Under the pieces are notes generated by a model that saw only the letters and a list, made by a program, of their open reading frames with translations, was not told where the DNA came from and made no database searches. Shown here piece by piece: positions 36,293 to 44,812 of a DNA stretch of 64,000 nt (its first letter is position 1; every line of letters starts with the position of its first letter). This DNA comes from an uncultured Muribaculaceae bacterium (GTDB lineage Bacteria > Bacteroidota > Bacteroidia > Bacteroidales > Muribaculaceae), in NCBI GenBank assembly GCA_910587355.1, contig CAJUKF010000009.1, positions 1 to 64,000 on the forward strand, read 5' to 3'. The position numbers and the translations under genes are program-made.

Positions 36293-36901
36293 TCAATTGC
36301 TTTTGCTGCGCGACAGATGTCCCAGATAGCCTCCGTGGTGTCTTTTGGCATAGTCCTCGACAGAGAAACCGATTGCTGTCATCACATTCACCACAAGCAC
36401 ATCGCCAATCACCGTCATCATCGTGGTGGAGGTGGTGGGCGTCAGGCCGAGAGGACATACTTCGGGAGCACCCCCGGTGAGCAGCGCTATGTCGGCGGCA
36501 TGAACGAGAGGGCTGTCGGGCGTGCCAGAAATCACAATCACGGGGATGTCGGCGTAAAGACCGTGCAGAAGTTCGATGAGCTCGAGTATTTCGCGGGTCT
36601 TGCCGCTGTTGGATATGAGCAGCACTATATCATTGGGCTGCACCACTCCAAGGTCGCCGTGCTGGGCCTCGCTGGGATGGAGGTTCACAGCTGGAGTACC
36701 CGTGGATGAGAATGTGGTGGCTATGTTCATCGCTATCTGTCCGGCCTTGCCCATGCCTGCGGTGATGAGCTTGCCACCGCGGCGGTGCACGCGCTCGACA
36801 ATGGCTTCGACGGCCTCTTCATAGGCGTCGGAAACGGGAATGGCGCTTATTGCGGCGCTCTCGGCCCGGAGGATTTCGCGCATTGACTGTTTTACGTCCA
36901 T
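36293..36901 (-). CDS. kdsD: Single-domain arabinose-5-phosphate isomerase (KdsD/KpsF-like SIS protein)
   Basis: 202 residues, a SIS sugar-isomerase domain only. Family residues: GMGKAGQIAMNIATTFSSTG, HPSEAQHGDLG (active-site His and acids), LISNSGKTREILELI, LGLTPTTSTT and the tail YAKRHHGGYLG. Classical KdsD has two CBS domains after SIS; these are absent here, as in the single-domain isomerases known from Bacteroides, where Kdo synthesis for LPS starts from ribulose-5-P to arabinose-5-P conversion. An exact -7 box lies 34 bases upstream and overlaps the end of the preceding gene. The ATG at 36901 matches the family; upstream frame is rejected. Confidence 0.88.
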   Translation of the reverse strand: MDVKQSMREILRAESAAISAIPVSDAYEEAVEAIVERVHRRGGKLITAGMGKAGQIAMNIATTFSSTGTPAVNLHPSEAQHGDLGVVQPNDIVLLISNSGKTREILELIELLHGLYADIPVIVISGTPDSPLVHAADIALLTGGAPEVCPLGLTPTTSTTMMTVIGDVLVVNVMTAIGFSVEDYAKRHHGGYLGHLSRSKSN

Positions 36902-36934
36902 ATCTTTGTTGTTGCTATGGTTGAAAAGCGGTTG

Positions 36935-36942
36935 CAAAATTA
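36935..36942 (-). promoter_or_regulatory. -7 box of the kdsD-like gene
   Basis: TAATTTTG on the minus strand. It overlaps the stop codon of the upstream ATP-grasp-like gene and implies an internal promoter in the run, 34 bases before the ATG at 36901. Confidence 0.5.
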
Positions 36943-38094
36943 AACATTTTTTACGGCACGGCAATCGCCAAGTCTCACAATAAATGAAAAAAGACTCCCG
37001 GGAGGGGCCATGTCGAGGGTGCCGGAGTGCATGCGTCCGCCGCTCATGGAGGCATCGAACACACCTGCCCTGTCTGCCGGGGTGTTGGTGTGTATGGAGA
37101 AACTGCCTTCGCTTCCTTCTGCCGCGTAACGGTCGTAAAAACGGCGGCACAGATGTCCCATGGTCATGCGGAAATTGATTTCTGTGACGGGCGCGAGACG
37201 GTATGAACCGCCATCGACTATCATCATGTCAACGCCTAAGGGTCCTTCATAGTTTGCTCCGGCTGTCTGTTCGAGCGCGGGGATGAGGGCATCGCGTACG
37301 GCCACGGGCTGTTCGCTGCCGGCAAGAGAGGCTATCTGCTCCATGAGCATGCTGTCGGAGGCGAGCCTGTTGCCGGCGTAGGTGCCGAACTGCACGTTGG
37401 TGAACACCGACAGTCCGGCGAAAGAACAGTGCCCCCGGCGGAGGTTGAACAGCATGGCGAAATCGAGCACTTTTTTATGCCGCGGTTCTGCCATGACAGA
37501 GCCCTGGCGTCTGAGCATCCCCTCGAACATATTCGATTGGGAGCGGGCTGTGACGGGGTCGGTGGCTACGAGTCCCCGGCCCGATGACGACCAGGGCAGT
37601 TTGAGTACCGTGCCCTGCGGATGTGCGTTTATGAAATCGTTGATTTCCGCAACAGTGCGGAGTTCCTGTGCCGGAGGGGCTACCTCGAAAGGCAGCTTCC
37701 CGGCAATCAGTCGCGATACTTCTGCTGCCGTACGCCGGTGAGAAAGGGCCCGTATCGCATCGAGTTCGGCATCGGATGGCAATAGGGAAGAGTCATAGCC
37801 GAGGTCGGCGAAAAACTGACGCGCGCCTTTTGACCATCCCCATGGAGCGGGGGACAGGCCTTCGGTAATATGGTCGAAAGGTTCTATGCCTGTGTCGAAT
37901 GTATCGCGGATACGTCGTATCCAATCCGCATTGATGCCTTCGCAGTAAAAACGGTCGCCTCGGTCGGCGTACCATAACGGCAGTGCATAGCCCGAACGGC
38001 GCAGCTGCGTGGCGGCCGGGGGTGCTGTATAGCGCGGTATATTCCTGGCGAGCGCGAGGTCGTTTTCCGGATAGAAAAGATTCAGGCTTGCCAC
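36940..38094 (-). CDS. Conserved Bacteroidales protein with ATP-grasp-like features
   Basis: 384 residues, no signal peptide. It begins NLFYPENDLALARNIPRY, a start I associate with a conserved, uncharacterised Bacteroidales family. Features consistent with an ATP-grasp fold: a lysine in the glycine/serine-rich loop GTVLKLPWSSSGRGLV (about 178-195), and the metal-binding-like segment GPLGVDMMIV followed by PVTEINFRMTMG with acidic and Asn residues in the expected order (about 280-315). ATP-grasp enzymes join a carboxylate to an amine or thiol; no substrate can be named. It lies 13 bases after the DUF3575 gene and just before kdsD, so an envelope-related role is possible but inferred. Confidence 0.6.
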   Translation of the reverse strand: MASLNLFYPENDLALARNIPRYTAPPAATQLRRSGYALPLWYADRGDRFYCEGINADWIRRIRDTFDTGIEPFDHITEGLSPAPWGWSKGARQFFADLGYDSSLLPSDAELDAIRALSHRRTAAEVSRLIAGKLPFEVAPPAQELRTVAEINDFINAHPQGTVLKLPWSSSGRGLVATDPVTARSQSNMFEGMLRRQGSVMAEPRHKKVLDFAMLFNLRRGHCSFAGLSVFTNVQFGTYAGNRLASDSMLMEQIASLAGSEQPVAVRDALIPALEQTAGANYEGPLGVDMMIVDGGSYRLAPVTEINFRMTMGHLCRRFYDRYAAEGSEGSFSIHTNTPADRAGVFDASMSGGRMHSGTLDMAPPGSLFSFIVRLGDCRAVKNV

Positions 38095-38107
38095 TTCGGT
38101 GATGAAA

Positions 38108-38722
38108 TTAGAATACCACGCCTATGCGGAGCGATGCATTGCTCAGATTGGGCTGATGCAGAGTCTCTTCGTCGACGAGGATTGACTTGCGCTGTACGTA
38201 GGTGTAGCCCAGCGACATATATGACGAGAAACTTGCTCCCGAGGCCAGAAGCATGGATGCGCCGGTATAGAAGAATGCCCCCGTGGTGTTGGCTGCGTTT
38301 TCGTGATACTGCAGGGCGAGGCCTCCGCGCACCTCCCAGAATACGCGCGAAGGCTTATCGGTGAAATTGGTGCGGAAAATGGCGTAAATCGGGAAGTAGC
38401 GGTTGGAGTTCGACACCGTGATGTCGGCTTCGGCTCCGAGACCGAAGAAACGTATCCAGCGCCAGCGCAGGCCCGTCGACAGATTGAGGGCTATTGTGCT
38501 CATGTCGTTGCCCGAAAGGTCGACGTTGGCGCCTGCTTCCGCACCCCACGAAAATAGGGGACGGCTGTGCGAGGCTTCATAAAAAGCAAGCTCTGAAACA
38601 CGTTCTTTCTGTGCAGGCACCTGTGGAGTGGTGACGGCGGCAGAGTCTGCGTGCACGCTTGCGGCCAGTGCCGGTACGAAAGCGGCGAGAATCAGTAATA
38701 TGGCGGTAAGACAGCGAATCAT
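38108..38722 (-). CDS. DUF3575 outer-membrane beta-barrel protein
   Basis: 204 residues with a signal peptide (MIRCLTAILLILAAFVPALAAS). The mature part has alternating amphipathic strands (WGAEAGANVDLSG, LSTGLRWRWIRFFGLGAEAD, SYMSLGYTYVQRKS) and ends in the hydrophobic LRIGVVF, as expected for a small outer-membrane barrel of the DUF3575 type. Function unknown. Its start overlaps the prmA stop by 4 bases. Confidence 0.8.
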   Translation of the reverse strand: MIRCLTAILLILAAFVPALAASVHADSAAVTTPQVPAQKERVSELAFYEASHSRPLFSWGAEAGANVDLSGNDMSTIALNLSTGLRWRWIRFFGLGAEADITVSNSNRYFPIYAIFRTNFTDKPSRVFWEVRGGLALQYHENAANTTGAFFYTGASMLLASGASFSSYMSLGYTYVQRKSILVDEETLHQPNLSNASLRIGVVF

Positions 38723-39585
38723 GCCTTTGTCTTTTCAAAAGTCATAGATGACCAGTTGTCTATATCGGCCACGCTCCTGAGTGAGAGGCCAGCGTCGGAA
38801 GCGGCCCTCTCCACCACAGGCCTGTCCTCCACATAGAAGCCGCTCACGGTGATTGTGGCACCGGGTTTCATGGCGGCAGCGTAGCGGCTGATGTCGCCGG
38901 TGATGATGTTGCGGTTGATGTTGGCGAGGAAAATGTCGGCAAAGCCGGGAAGCGCGTCGAGAGCCGATGCGTCGCCCGTGATGACGTTCACGTGGCTGTC
39001 GGGGAGATTGAGTGCCACGTTGTCGCGTGCGTTTTCGGCGGCGTATGGGTCTATTTCAATAGCCTGCACGTCGGAGGCTCCCAGCATGTCGGCGAGAATG
39101 GCGAGGATGCCAGTCCCGGTGCCCATGTCTATCACCTTTGCGCCTCTGATGTTTTCATTGGCGAGCAGCGACTTCATCATAAGGGTAGTGGTGGCGTGGT
39201 GGCCCGTGCCGAATGCCATACGCGGGTCAATGACGATATCGTATCTGGCCTGCGGCACATCGGTGTGAAACGAGCTGTGAACGGCCACGAGGCCGGCTAC
39301 CACAATAGGCTTGAAGTAGTTCTTTTCCCACTCGCTGTTCCAGTCGCGGCCTTCGACAAATTCGGCAGCGTATGAGATTTCAACCGGAATCGGCTGGGCG
39401 GATATTGCCCGGGCCACAGCTTCCTCGCTATAGGTTGAGGCGGGAACGTAAGCCACCATTGACGAACCGTCATCTGCCGGTTCGAAACTCTCGAATCCGG
39501 CTTCGGCCAGTGTATCGGCGAGCAAATCGCAGGCGTCGGTATCGGCGGGCGTGACGGTGAATGTCACTTTATAATAATCGTTCAT
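38719..39585 (-). CDS. prmA: Ribosomal protein L11 methyltransferase PrmA
   Basis: 288 residues. PrmA trimethylates ribosomal protein L11. N-terminal substrate-recognition domain (about 1-100), then the SAM domain with DPRMAFGTGHHATT, KVIDMGTGTGILAI and the post-motif segment FLANINRNII. It has its own divergent promoter against the fur-like gene and heads the long minus-strand run that continues through the DUF3575 gene (4-base overlap). Confidence 0.94.
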   Translation of the reverse strand: MNDYYKVTFTVTPADTDACDLLADTLAEAGFESFEPADDGSSMVAYVPASTYSEEAVARAISAQPIPVEISYAAEFVEGRDWNSEWEKNYFKPIVVAGLVAVHSSFHTDVPQARYDIVIDPRMAFGTGHHATTTLMMKSLLANENIRGAKVIDMGTGTGILAILADMLGASDVQAIEIDPYAAENARDNVALNLPDSHVNVITGDASALDALPGFADIFLANINRNIITGDISRYAAAMKPGATITVSGFYVEDRPVVERAASDAGLSLRSVADIDNWSSMTFEKTKA

Positions 39586-39611
39586 CGTATGTATCAGCAG
39601 TTATGTGTGCA

Positions 39612-39619
39612 CAAAGTTA
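39612..39619 (-). promoter_or_regulatory. -7 box of prmA
   Basis: TAACTTTG on the minus strand, 26 bases before the prmA ATG. It lies 32 bases from the oppositely directed box of the fur-like gene. Confidence 0.55.
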
Positions 39620-39651
39620 AGCATTTTTATGGACGCTATGAAAAAAATTAC

Positions 39652-39659
39652 TAATTTTG
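39652..39659 (+). promoter_or_regulatory. -7 box of the fur-like gene
   Basis: TAATTTTG, matching TAnnTTTG, only 14 bases before the chosen ATG at 39674. A start upstream of it would not be transcribed from this promoter, which decides against the longer frame from 39605. The transcript leader would be very short. Confidence 0.55.
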
Positions 39660-39673
39660 CCCGAAGAAACGTA

Positions 39674-40189
39674 ATGCACCAGATGACAGCTGTCAGCATA
39701 CCACCTACGGCCTCGGCCGCCGCTTTCGCAGAATACATGAGGCAGACGGGCCGCAGATGCACGCCTGAGCGCTTTCTTGTGCTTGCCGCTGCCGAAAGCC
39801 TTCAGGGGCATTTCACGGTGAGGGCGGTGACAGATGTGCTGCGGCACAACTCGACTCATGTGTCGGCAGCCACGGTATACTCCACCATGCAGATGCTTGT
39901 AGACTGTGGTATGCTCCGTAAGCTTTTTATTGACGATGCCGTGACGATGTTCGAGATGGCATCGTCGTGCCACAATCACCTTGTGTGCACCAAATGCGGC
40001 AAAATCAAGAACCTCCGTGACCCTGAGCTCGACGAGCTGCTGCGTGCGCGCCGTTTTTCGGCATTTACACCGGCTTATGCCACCATTTCGGTGTATGGCA
40101 TTTGCTCCACATGTGCCCGCAGAAACCGCAAGGTGTCATCCGAACAGAAAAAACAGTCTAAATCAGTCATATCAAAATCCAGAAAATGA
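39674..40189 (+). CDS. Fur-family metal-responsive regulator
   Basis: 171 residues. A winged-helix DNA-binding domain (about 10-90: MRQTGRRCTPERFLVLAAAE, then SAATVYSTMQMLVDCGML) is followed by the dimerisation/metal domain with HNHLVCTKCGK and a second pair ICSTCARR, i.e. a structural Zn site. Fur, Zur and PerR cannot be separated from this. The C-terminus is an extra Lys/Ser-rich tail. The start is set by the -7 box at 39652-39659; ATG 39683 is a possible alternative. The stop overlaps the purA start by 4 bases, so regulator and purine gene are translationally coupled. Confidence 0.88.
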   Translation: MHQMTAVSIPPTASAAAFAEYMRQTGRRCTPERFLVLAAAESLQGHFTVRAVTDVLRHNSTHVSAATVYSTMQMLVDCGMLRKLFIDDAVTMFEMASSCHNHLVCTKCGKIKNLRDPELDELLRARRFSAFTPAYATISVYGICSTCARRNRKVSSEQKKQSKSVISKSRK

Positions 40190-41484
40190 AAGCCGATATT
40201 CTTTTAGGTCTCCAGTGGGGCGACGAGGGCAAAGGCAAGATTGTCGATGTTCTCGCTCCCGATTATGATATAGTAGCTCGTTTCCAGGGCGGTCCGAATG
40301 CGGGCCACACCCTTGAATTCGACGGACACAAGCATGTGCTCCGCTCCATTCCCTCGGGCGTTTTCGCCAAAGGGGCCATTACAAATGTTATCGGCAACGG
40401 CGTTGTGCTCGACCCAGTGCTCTTCCGCAAGGAGGCCGCTGAGCTCGAAGCCGACGGCGTAGACCTCCACGACATACTCCGCATATCCAAGAAGGCTCAT
40501 CTCATCATGCCAACTCACCGTCTGCTCGACGCTGCCGGCGAGGCTCAGATGGGCGCAGGTAAAATCGGCACTACAGGCAAGGGAATCGGTCCGACATATT
40601 CCGACAAGATTTCGCGTCACGGCCTGCGTGTGGGCGATATCCTCGACGATAACTTCGATGCGATTTATGCCGCCGCCCGCGACCGTCACATACGCACTCT
40701 CAGGAACATGGATGCCGTGATTGACACCGAAGCACTGACAAAGAACGAGCAGGAGTGGCTCGATGCTCTCGAGTATCTGCGTTCGTTCAAGCTCACCGAC
40801 ACGGAGCATTTCGTGAACAAGGCTCTCGACAACGACAACAGCATACTCTGCGAAGGGGCTCAGGGCACCATGCTCGACATAGATTTCGGTTCGTATCCTT
40901 TTGTTACCTCGAGCAACACAGTGGCTGCCGGCGCTTGCACCGGTCTCGGTCTCGCTCCCTCGCGCATCGGCAAGGTCTACGGTATCTTCAAGGCATACTG
41001 CACCCGTGTTGGCAGCGGTCCCTTCCCGACCGAACTTTTCGATGCCACCGGTGATGAAATCCGCTCTATCGGACACGAATACGGTGCCGTGACAGGACGT
41101 GAACGCCGTTGCGGCTGGCTCGACCTCGTGGCTCTCCGTTACTCCGTGATGATTAACGGCGCCACCGACCTCATTCTCATGAAGAGCGACGTGCTCGACA
41201 CATTCGACACCATCAAGGTCTGCACCGCCTACCGTCTGCCCGACGGCACTGTGACCACCGACTTCCCCTATTGCGTGGGCCACAACGCCGAAGGCAAGGC
41301 CGATGTGGAACCCATATATGAAGAACTTCCCGGCTGGCTCACCGATATATCGGCCGCACGCCGCGAGAGCGAGCTTCCCCAGGCTTTCCGCGACTATATC
41401 GCATATATCGAGAAGCACGTGGGCGTGCCCGTGACAATCATTTCTGTCGGCCCCGACCGCGAAGAGACAATCGTACGCGGCTGA
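40186..41484 (+). CDS. purA: Adenylosuccinate synthetase
   Basis: 432 residues. PurA makes adenylosuccinate from IMP, aspartate and GTP, the first step to AMP. Landmarks: P-loop-like GLQWGDEGKGKIVDVL, catalytic GPNAGHTLEFDG (His), QGTMLDIDFGSYPFVTSSNT and RRCGWLDLVAL. Length is standard. The ATG overlaps the regulator's TGA. A strong hairpin follows the stop. Confidence 0.97.
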   Translation: MKADILLGLQWGDEGKGKIVDVLAPDYDIVARFQGGPNAGHTLEFDGHKHVLRSIPSGVFAKGAITNVIGNGVVLDPVLFRKEAAELEADGVDLHDILRISKKAHLIMPTHRLLDAAGEAQMGAGKIGTTGKGIGPTYSDKISRHGLRVGDILDDNFDAIYAAARDRHIRTLRNMDAVIDTEALTKNEQEWLDALEYLRSFKLTDTEHFVNKALDNDNSILCEGAQGTMLDIDFGSYPFVTSSNTVAAGACTGLGLAPSRIGKVYGIFKAYCTRVGSGPFPTELFDATGDEIRSIGHEYGAVTGRERRCGWLDLVALRYSVMINGATDLILMKSDVLDTFDTIKVCTAYRLPDGTVTTDFPYCVGHNAEGKADVEPIYEELPGWLTDISAARRESELPQAFRDYIAYIEKHVGVPVTIISVGPDREETIVRG

Positions 41485-41492
41485 ACAATAAA

Positions 41493-41542
41493 TTCAATCC
41501 GGCGGCCCATTGCCCGCACATGCCTTGTGTCGCCGGATTGAA
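41493..41542 (+). terminator. Hairpin terminator after purA
   Basis: A perfect 12-bp stem TTCAATCCGGCG/CGCCGGATTGAA with a 26-base loop, starting 8 bases after the purA stop and followed by CTTCTTA. It separates purA from the DUF1015 gene. Confidence 0.65.
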
Positions 41543-41592
41543 CTTCTTACAAGAACCTTAAAATACCTTAACTATACCCCAATTGAGAAACC

Positions 41593-42837
41593 ATGGCTAA
41601 AGTAAAACCATTCAAGGGCATACGCCCGCCACGCGAAATGGTCACCGAAGTGGCTTCGCGTCCTTATGACGTGCTCAACAGCGAAGAGGCGCGCGCAGAG
41701 GCCGAAGGCAATCCCAAATCGCTTTACCATATCATCAAGCCCGAAATCGATTTTCCTGCCGGTACCGACGAGCATGACCCGTGTGTCTACGAGCGCGCAC
41801 GGCAGAATTTCGATGCTTTCCAGACCAACGGCTGGCTTGTGCAGGACAAGAAAGACCACTATTACATATATGCCCAGACCATGGACGGCCGCACACAATA
41901 CGGATTTGTGGTGGCCGCCAATGTAGACGACTATATGAGCGGACGCATCAAGAAGCATGAGCTCACGCGCCGCGACAAGGAAGAAGACCGCATGAAACAT
42001 GTGCGTGTGAACAACGCCAATGTCGAGCCCGTATTCTTCGCATTTCCTGACAATCCCGTACTCGAAGAAATCATAAAGAAAGTGACAGCTACGCCGGCCG
42101 AGTACGATTTCACGGCTCCGGACGGCTTCGGTCATCATTTCTGGGTGATTGACGATGATGACACCATTGCCGCTATCACTGAGGCTTTCGCGCAGATGCC
42201 CTCGCTCTACATCGCCGACGGTCACCATCGCTCGGCTGCCGCCGCTCTTGTGGGTCATGAGAAGGCCCTTGCCAATCCGAATCACCGAGGCGACGAGGAG
42301 TACAATTACTTCCTTGCCGTGGCTTTCCCGGCATCCCATCTCCGCATTATCGACTATAACCGCGTAGTGCGCGACCTCAACGGCCTCTCGCCGGCAGAGT
42401 TCCTCGAGCGTCTTGAGAAATCGTTCGTAGTGGAGGACAAAGGCACCGAAATCTATCATCCCGAGGCTCTACATACCTTCGCGCTCTATCTCGAAGGCCG
42501 CTGGTATAAACTCATTGCCCGTCCCGGCACATACAATGACGATGACCCGATTGGCGTGCTCGATGTGACAATATCGTCGGATTACATTCTCCGCGACATA
42601 ATCGGCATTACCGACTTGCGCTCCGACAAGCGCATCGATTTCGTCGGCGGCATCCGTGGCCTCGAAGAACTCAAGCGCCGCGTAGACTCCGGCGAAATGG
42701 CATTTGCTCTCGCACTTTATCCTGTTAGCATGAAGCAGCTTATGGATATCGCCGACTCGGGTAATATAATGCCGCCCAAGACTACATGGTTCGAACCGAA
42801 GCTCCGTTCGGGCCTTGTCGTGCACTCGCTCGAATAA
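41593..42837 (+). CDS. DUF1015 family protein
   Basis: 414 residues covering the DUF1015 domain from the start (KPFKGIRPPREMVTEVASRPYD split by family-typical spacing) through YIADGHHRSAAAALV and the C-terminal MKQLMDIADSGNIMPPKTTWFEPK. In many anaerobes the gene sits near serine or phosphoglycerate metabolism genes; its activity is not established. Here it stands alone between the purA terminator and korA. Cytoplasmic, no signal peptide. Confidence 0.88.
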   Translation: MAKVKPFKGIRPPREMVTEVASRPYDVLNSEEARAEAEGNPKSLYHIIKPEIDFPAGTDEHDPCVYERARQNFDAFQTNGWLVQDKKDHYYIYAQTMDGRTQYGFVVAANVDDYMSGRIKKHELTRRDKEEDRMKHVRVNNANVEPVFFAFPDNPVLEEIIKKVTATPAEYDFTAPDGFGHHFWVIDDDDTIAAITEAFAQMPSLYIADGHHRSAAAALVGHEKALANPNHRGDEEYNYFLAVAFPASHLRIIDYNRVVRDLNGLSPAEFLERLEKSFVVEDKGTEIYHPEALHTFALYLEGRWYKLIARPGTYNDDDPIGVLDVTISSDYILRDIIGITDLRSDKRIDFVGGIRGLEELKRRVDSGEMAFALALYPVSMKQLMDIADSGNIMPPKTTWFEPKLRSGLVVHSLE

Positions 42838-42868
42838 AAATTTACGAGGAATATTCAAAAAAACTCCG

Positions 42869-42876
42869 TACCTTTG
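42869..42876 (+). promoter_or_regulatory. -7 box of korAB
   Basis: TACCTTTG fits TAnnTTTG exactly. It lies 83 bases before the korA ATG. The -33 element is unclear. Confidence 0.5.
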
Positions 42877-42959
42877 TGGCGTCGGCCTGTGGTCGGCGCC
42901 ATACCATAAAAAACATAGCAAATTACCAGTAACTCAAATATATCTTCAAATTTTAAATC

Positions 42960-44810
42960 ATGTTGGAGAATACCAATGTAAAGACACTCGACAAGGTTGT
43001 GGTGCGCTTTTCGGGCGATTCCGGTGACGGAATGCAGCTTGCAGGCAATATCTTCACCAATGTGTCGGCCGGTCTTGGAAATCAGGTTTCCACCTTCCCT
43101 GATTATCCTGCCGAGATACGCGCTCCCCAAGGTTCGCTCGGCGGCGTTTCCGGCTTTCAGGTAAGTGTCGGCACGGGCGTACATACCCCCGGCGACGCGT
43201 GCGACGTGCTCATTGCCATGAACGCTGCCGCACTTAAGACAAACCACCGTTTCCTTAAATCAGGCGGTGTGATTATTGTCGACATCGATTCGTTCAAGGA
43301 AGCAGACCTGCGCAAGGCCCAGTATAGCACCAACACTCCCTTCGAGGAACTCGGCATCAAGGCGCAGATAGTGGAAGTGCCTGTCACTTCCATGACAAAG
43401 GCGGCTCTCGCCGACAGCGGTCTCGATAACAAGAGCGTGCTCAAATGCCGCAATATATTTGCGCTCGGTCTTGTATGCTGGCTCTTCGACCGTCCGCTCG
43501 AGAGTGCCCTGCATCATCTCCGTAAGAAATTCGTCAAAAAGCCGGCTGTGTTCGAAGCCAATGCCAAAGTGCTGCAGGCCGGCTTCGATTACGGCTCGAA
43601 CATACACGCTTCCGTATCCACCTACCGTGTGGAGACCGAAGACCCGCGTCCGGGCGTATACACCGATATAAACGGCAATACCGCCACTGCATGGGGGCTG
43701 ATTATGGCCTCGGAGAAATGCGGCCGTCCTCTTTTCCTCGGCTCGTACCCCATTACTCCGGCCACCGATATTCTTCACGAGCTTGCCAAGCGCAAGGACC
43801 TCGGCGTGAAAGCCTGTCAGATGGAAGATGAAATCGCCGGTGTATGTTCGGCAATCGGTGCTGCGTTCGCAGGTGATTTGGCTGTGACATCTACTTCGGG
43901 TCCGGGCCTCGCGCTGAAGAGCGAGGGCATCGGTCTTGCAGTCATGGCTGAGCTCCCTCTTGTAGTGATTGACGTGCAGCGCGGCGGTCCCTCGACAGGT
44001 CTGCCCACCAAGACCGAACAGACCGACCTCATGCAGGCTCTCTATGGCCGCAACGGCGAGTCGCCCGTGGCCGTAGTAGCTCCGGCATCGCCCACCGACT
44101 GCTTTACTATGGCTTTCGAGGCATGCCGTATCGCCGTTGAGCATATGACACCCGTGATTCTGCTGAGCGATGCCTTTATCGGCAACGGCTCTTCAGCATG
44201 GCGTGTGCCCGACGAAGATGAATATCCTGCTATCAAGACTCCCGACGTGCCCCGTGAACTCCTCGAAAACGGCACTTGGCGCCCGTATATGCGCGCCGAG
44301 GATTTGCACCGTTTCTGGCCCATGAGCGGCACGGAAGGCGCCACACACCGTCTCGGCGGCCTTGAGAAAGATGCCGAGACAGGTGCGATTTCCAACAGCC
44401 CCGAGAATCATGAGAAGATGGTGATGCTCCGCCGTCAGAAAGTTGCCAATATCGCCAACGACATACCTCTGCTCGATGTATGCGGCAATGCCGATGCCGA
44501 CACTCTGCTTGTGGGCTGGGGCGGCACATACGGACATCTCCGCTCGGCCTGCGATGAACTCAACGCCCAGGGCACCCCAGTGGCACTGGCTCACTTCCGC
44601 TATATCAATCCTCTGCCTGCAAACACAGCGGAGGTGCTCGCACGCTACAAGCGCGTGATTGTGGCCGAACTCAACACCGGCATGTTCGCAGACTATCTGC
44701 AGTGCCGCTATCCCGAAACCCGCATTTCCCGTATCAATAAAATACAGGGTCAGCCCTTCTCCGTGAGCGAACTCGTGGAGAAAACCCGTAAAATAATTGA
44801 GGAGGCATAA
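42960..44810 (+). CDS. korA: 2-oxoacid:ferredoxin oxidoreductase, fused gamma-alpha subunit (KorA)
   Basis: 616 residues. The N-terminal gamma-type domain (about 5-190, VVRFSGDSGDGMQLAGNIF and PDYPAEIRAPQGSLGGVSGF) is fused to the alpha/pyrimidine-binding domain (about 210-590, GSYPITPATDILHELA and GIGLAVMAELPLVVIDVQRG, then GPSTGLPTKTEQTDL). With the beta subunit it oxidatively decarboxylates 2-oxoglutarate or a related 2-oxoacid to the acyl-CoA while reducing ferredoxin, or runs in reverse in anaerobes. The fused two-gene layout is that of KorAB. korB follows after 2 bases. Confidence 0.93.
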   Translation: MLENTNVKTLDKVVVRFSGDSGDGMQLAGNIFTNVSAGLGNQVSTFPDYPAEIRAPQGSLGGVSGFQVSVGTGVHTPGDACDVLIAMNAAALKTNHRFLKSGGVIIVDIDSFKEADLRKAQYSTNTPFEELGIKAQIVEVPVTSMTKAALADSGLDNKSVLKCRNIFALGLVCWLFDRPLESALHHLRKKFVKKPAVFEANAKVLQAGFDYGSNIHASVSTYRVETEDPRPGVYTDINGNTATAWGLIMASEKCGRPLFLGSYPITPATDILHELAKRKDLGVKACQMEDEIAGVCSAIGAAFAGDLAVTSTSGPGLALKSEGIGLAVMAELPLVVIDVQRGGPSTGLPTKTEQTDLMQALYGRNGESPVAVVAPASPTDCFTMAFEACRIAVEHMTPVILLSDAFIGNGSSAWRVPDEDEYPAIKTPDVPRELLENGTWRPYMRAEDLHRFWPMSGTEGATHRLGGLEKDAETGAISNSPENHEKMVMLRRQKVANIANDIPLLDVCGNADADTLLVGWGGTYGHLRSACDELNAQGTPVALAHFRYINPLPANTAEVLARYKRVIVAELNTGMFADYLQCRYPETRISRINKIQGQPFSVSELVEKTRKIIEEA

Positions 44811-44812
44811 TC

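Noticed and set aside
40204..41418. 404-codon open frame antisense to purA
   Set aside because: Shadow of a fully conserved purA; no signal, motif or promoter of its own.
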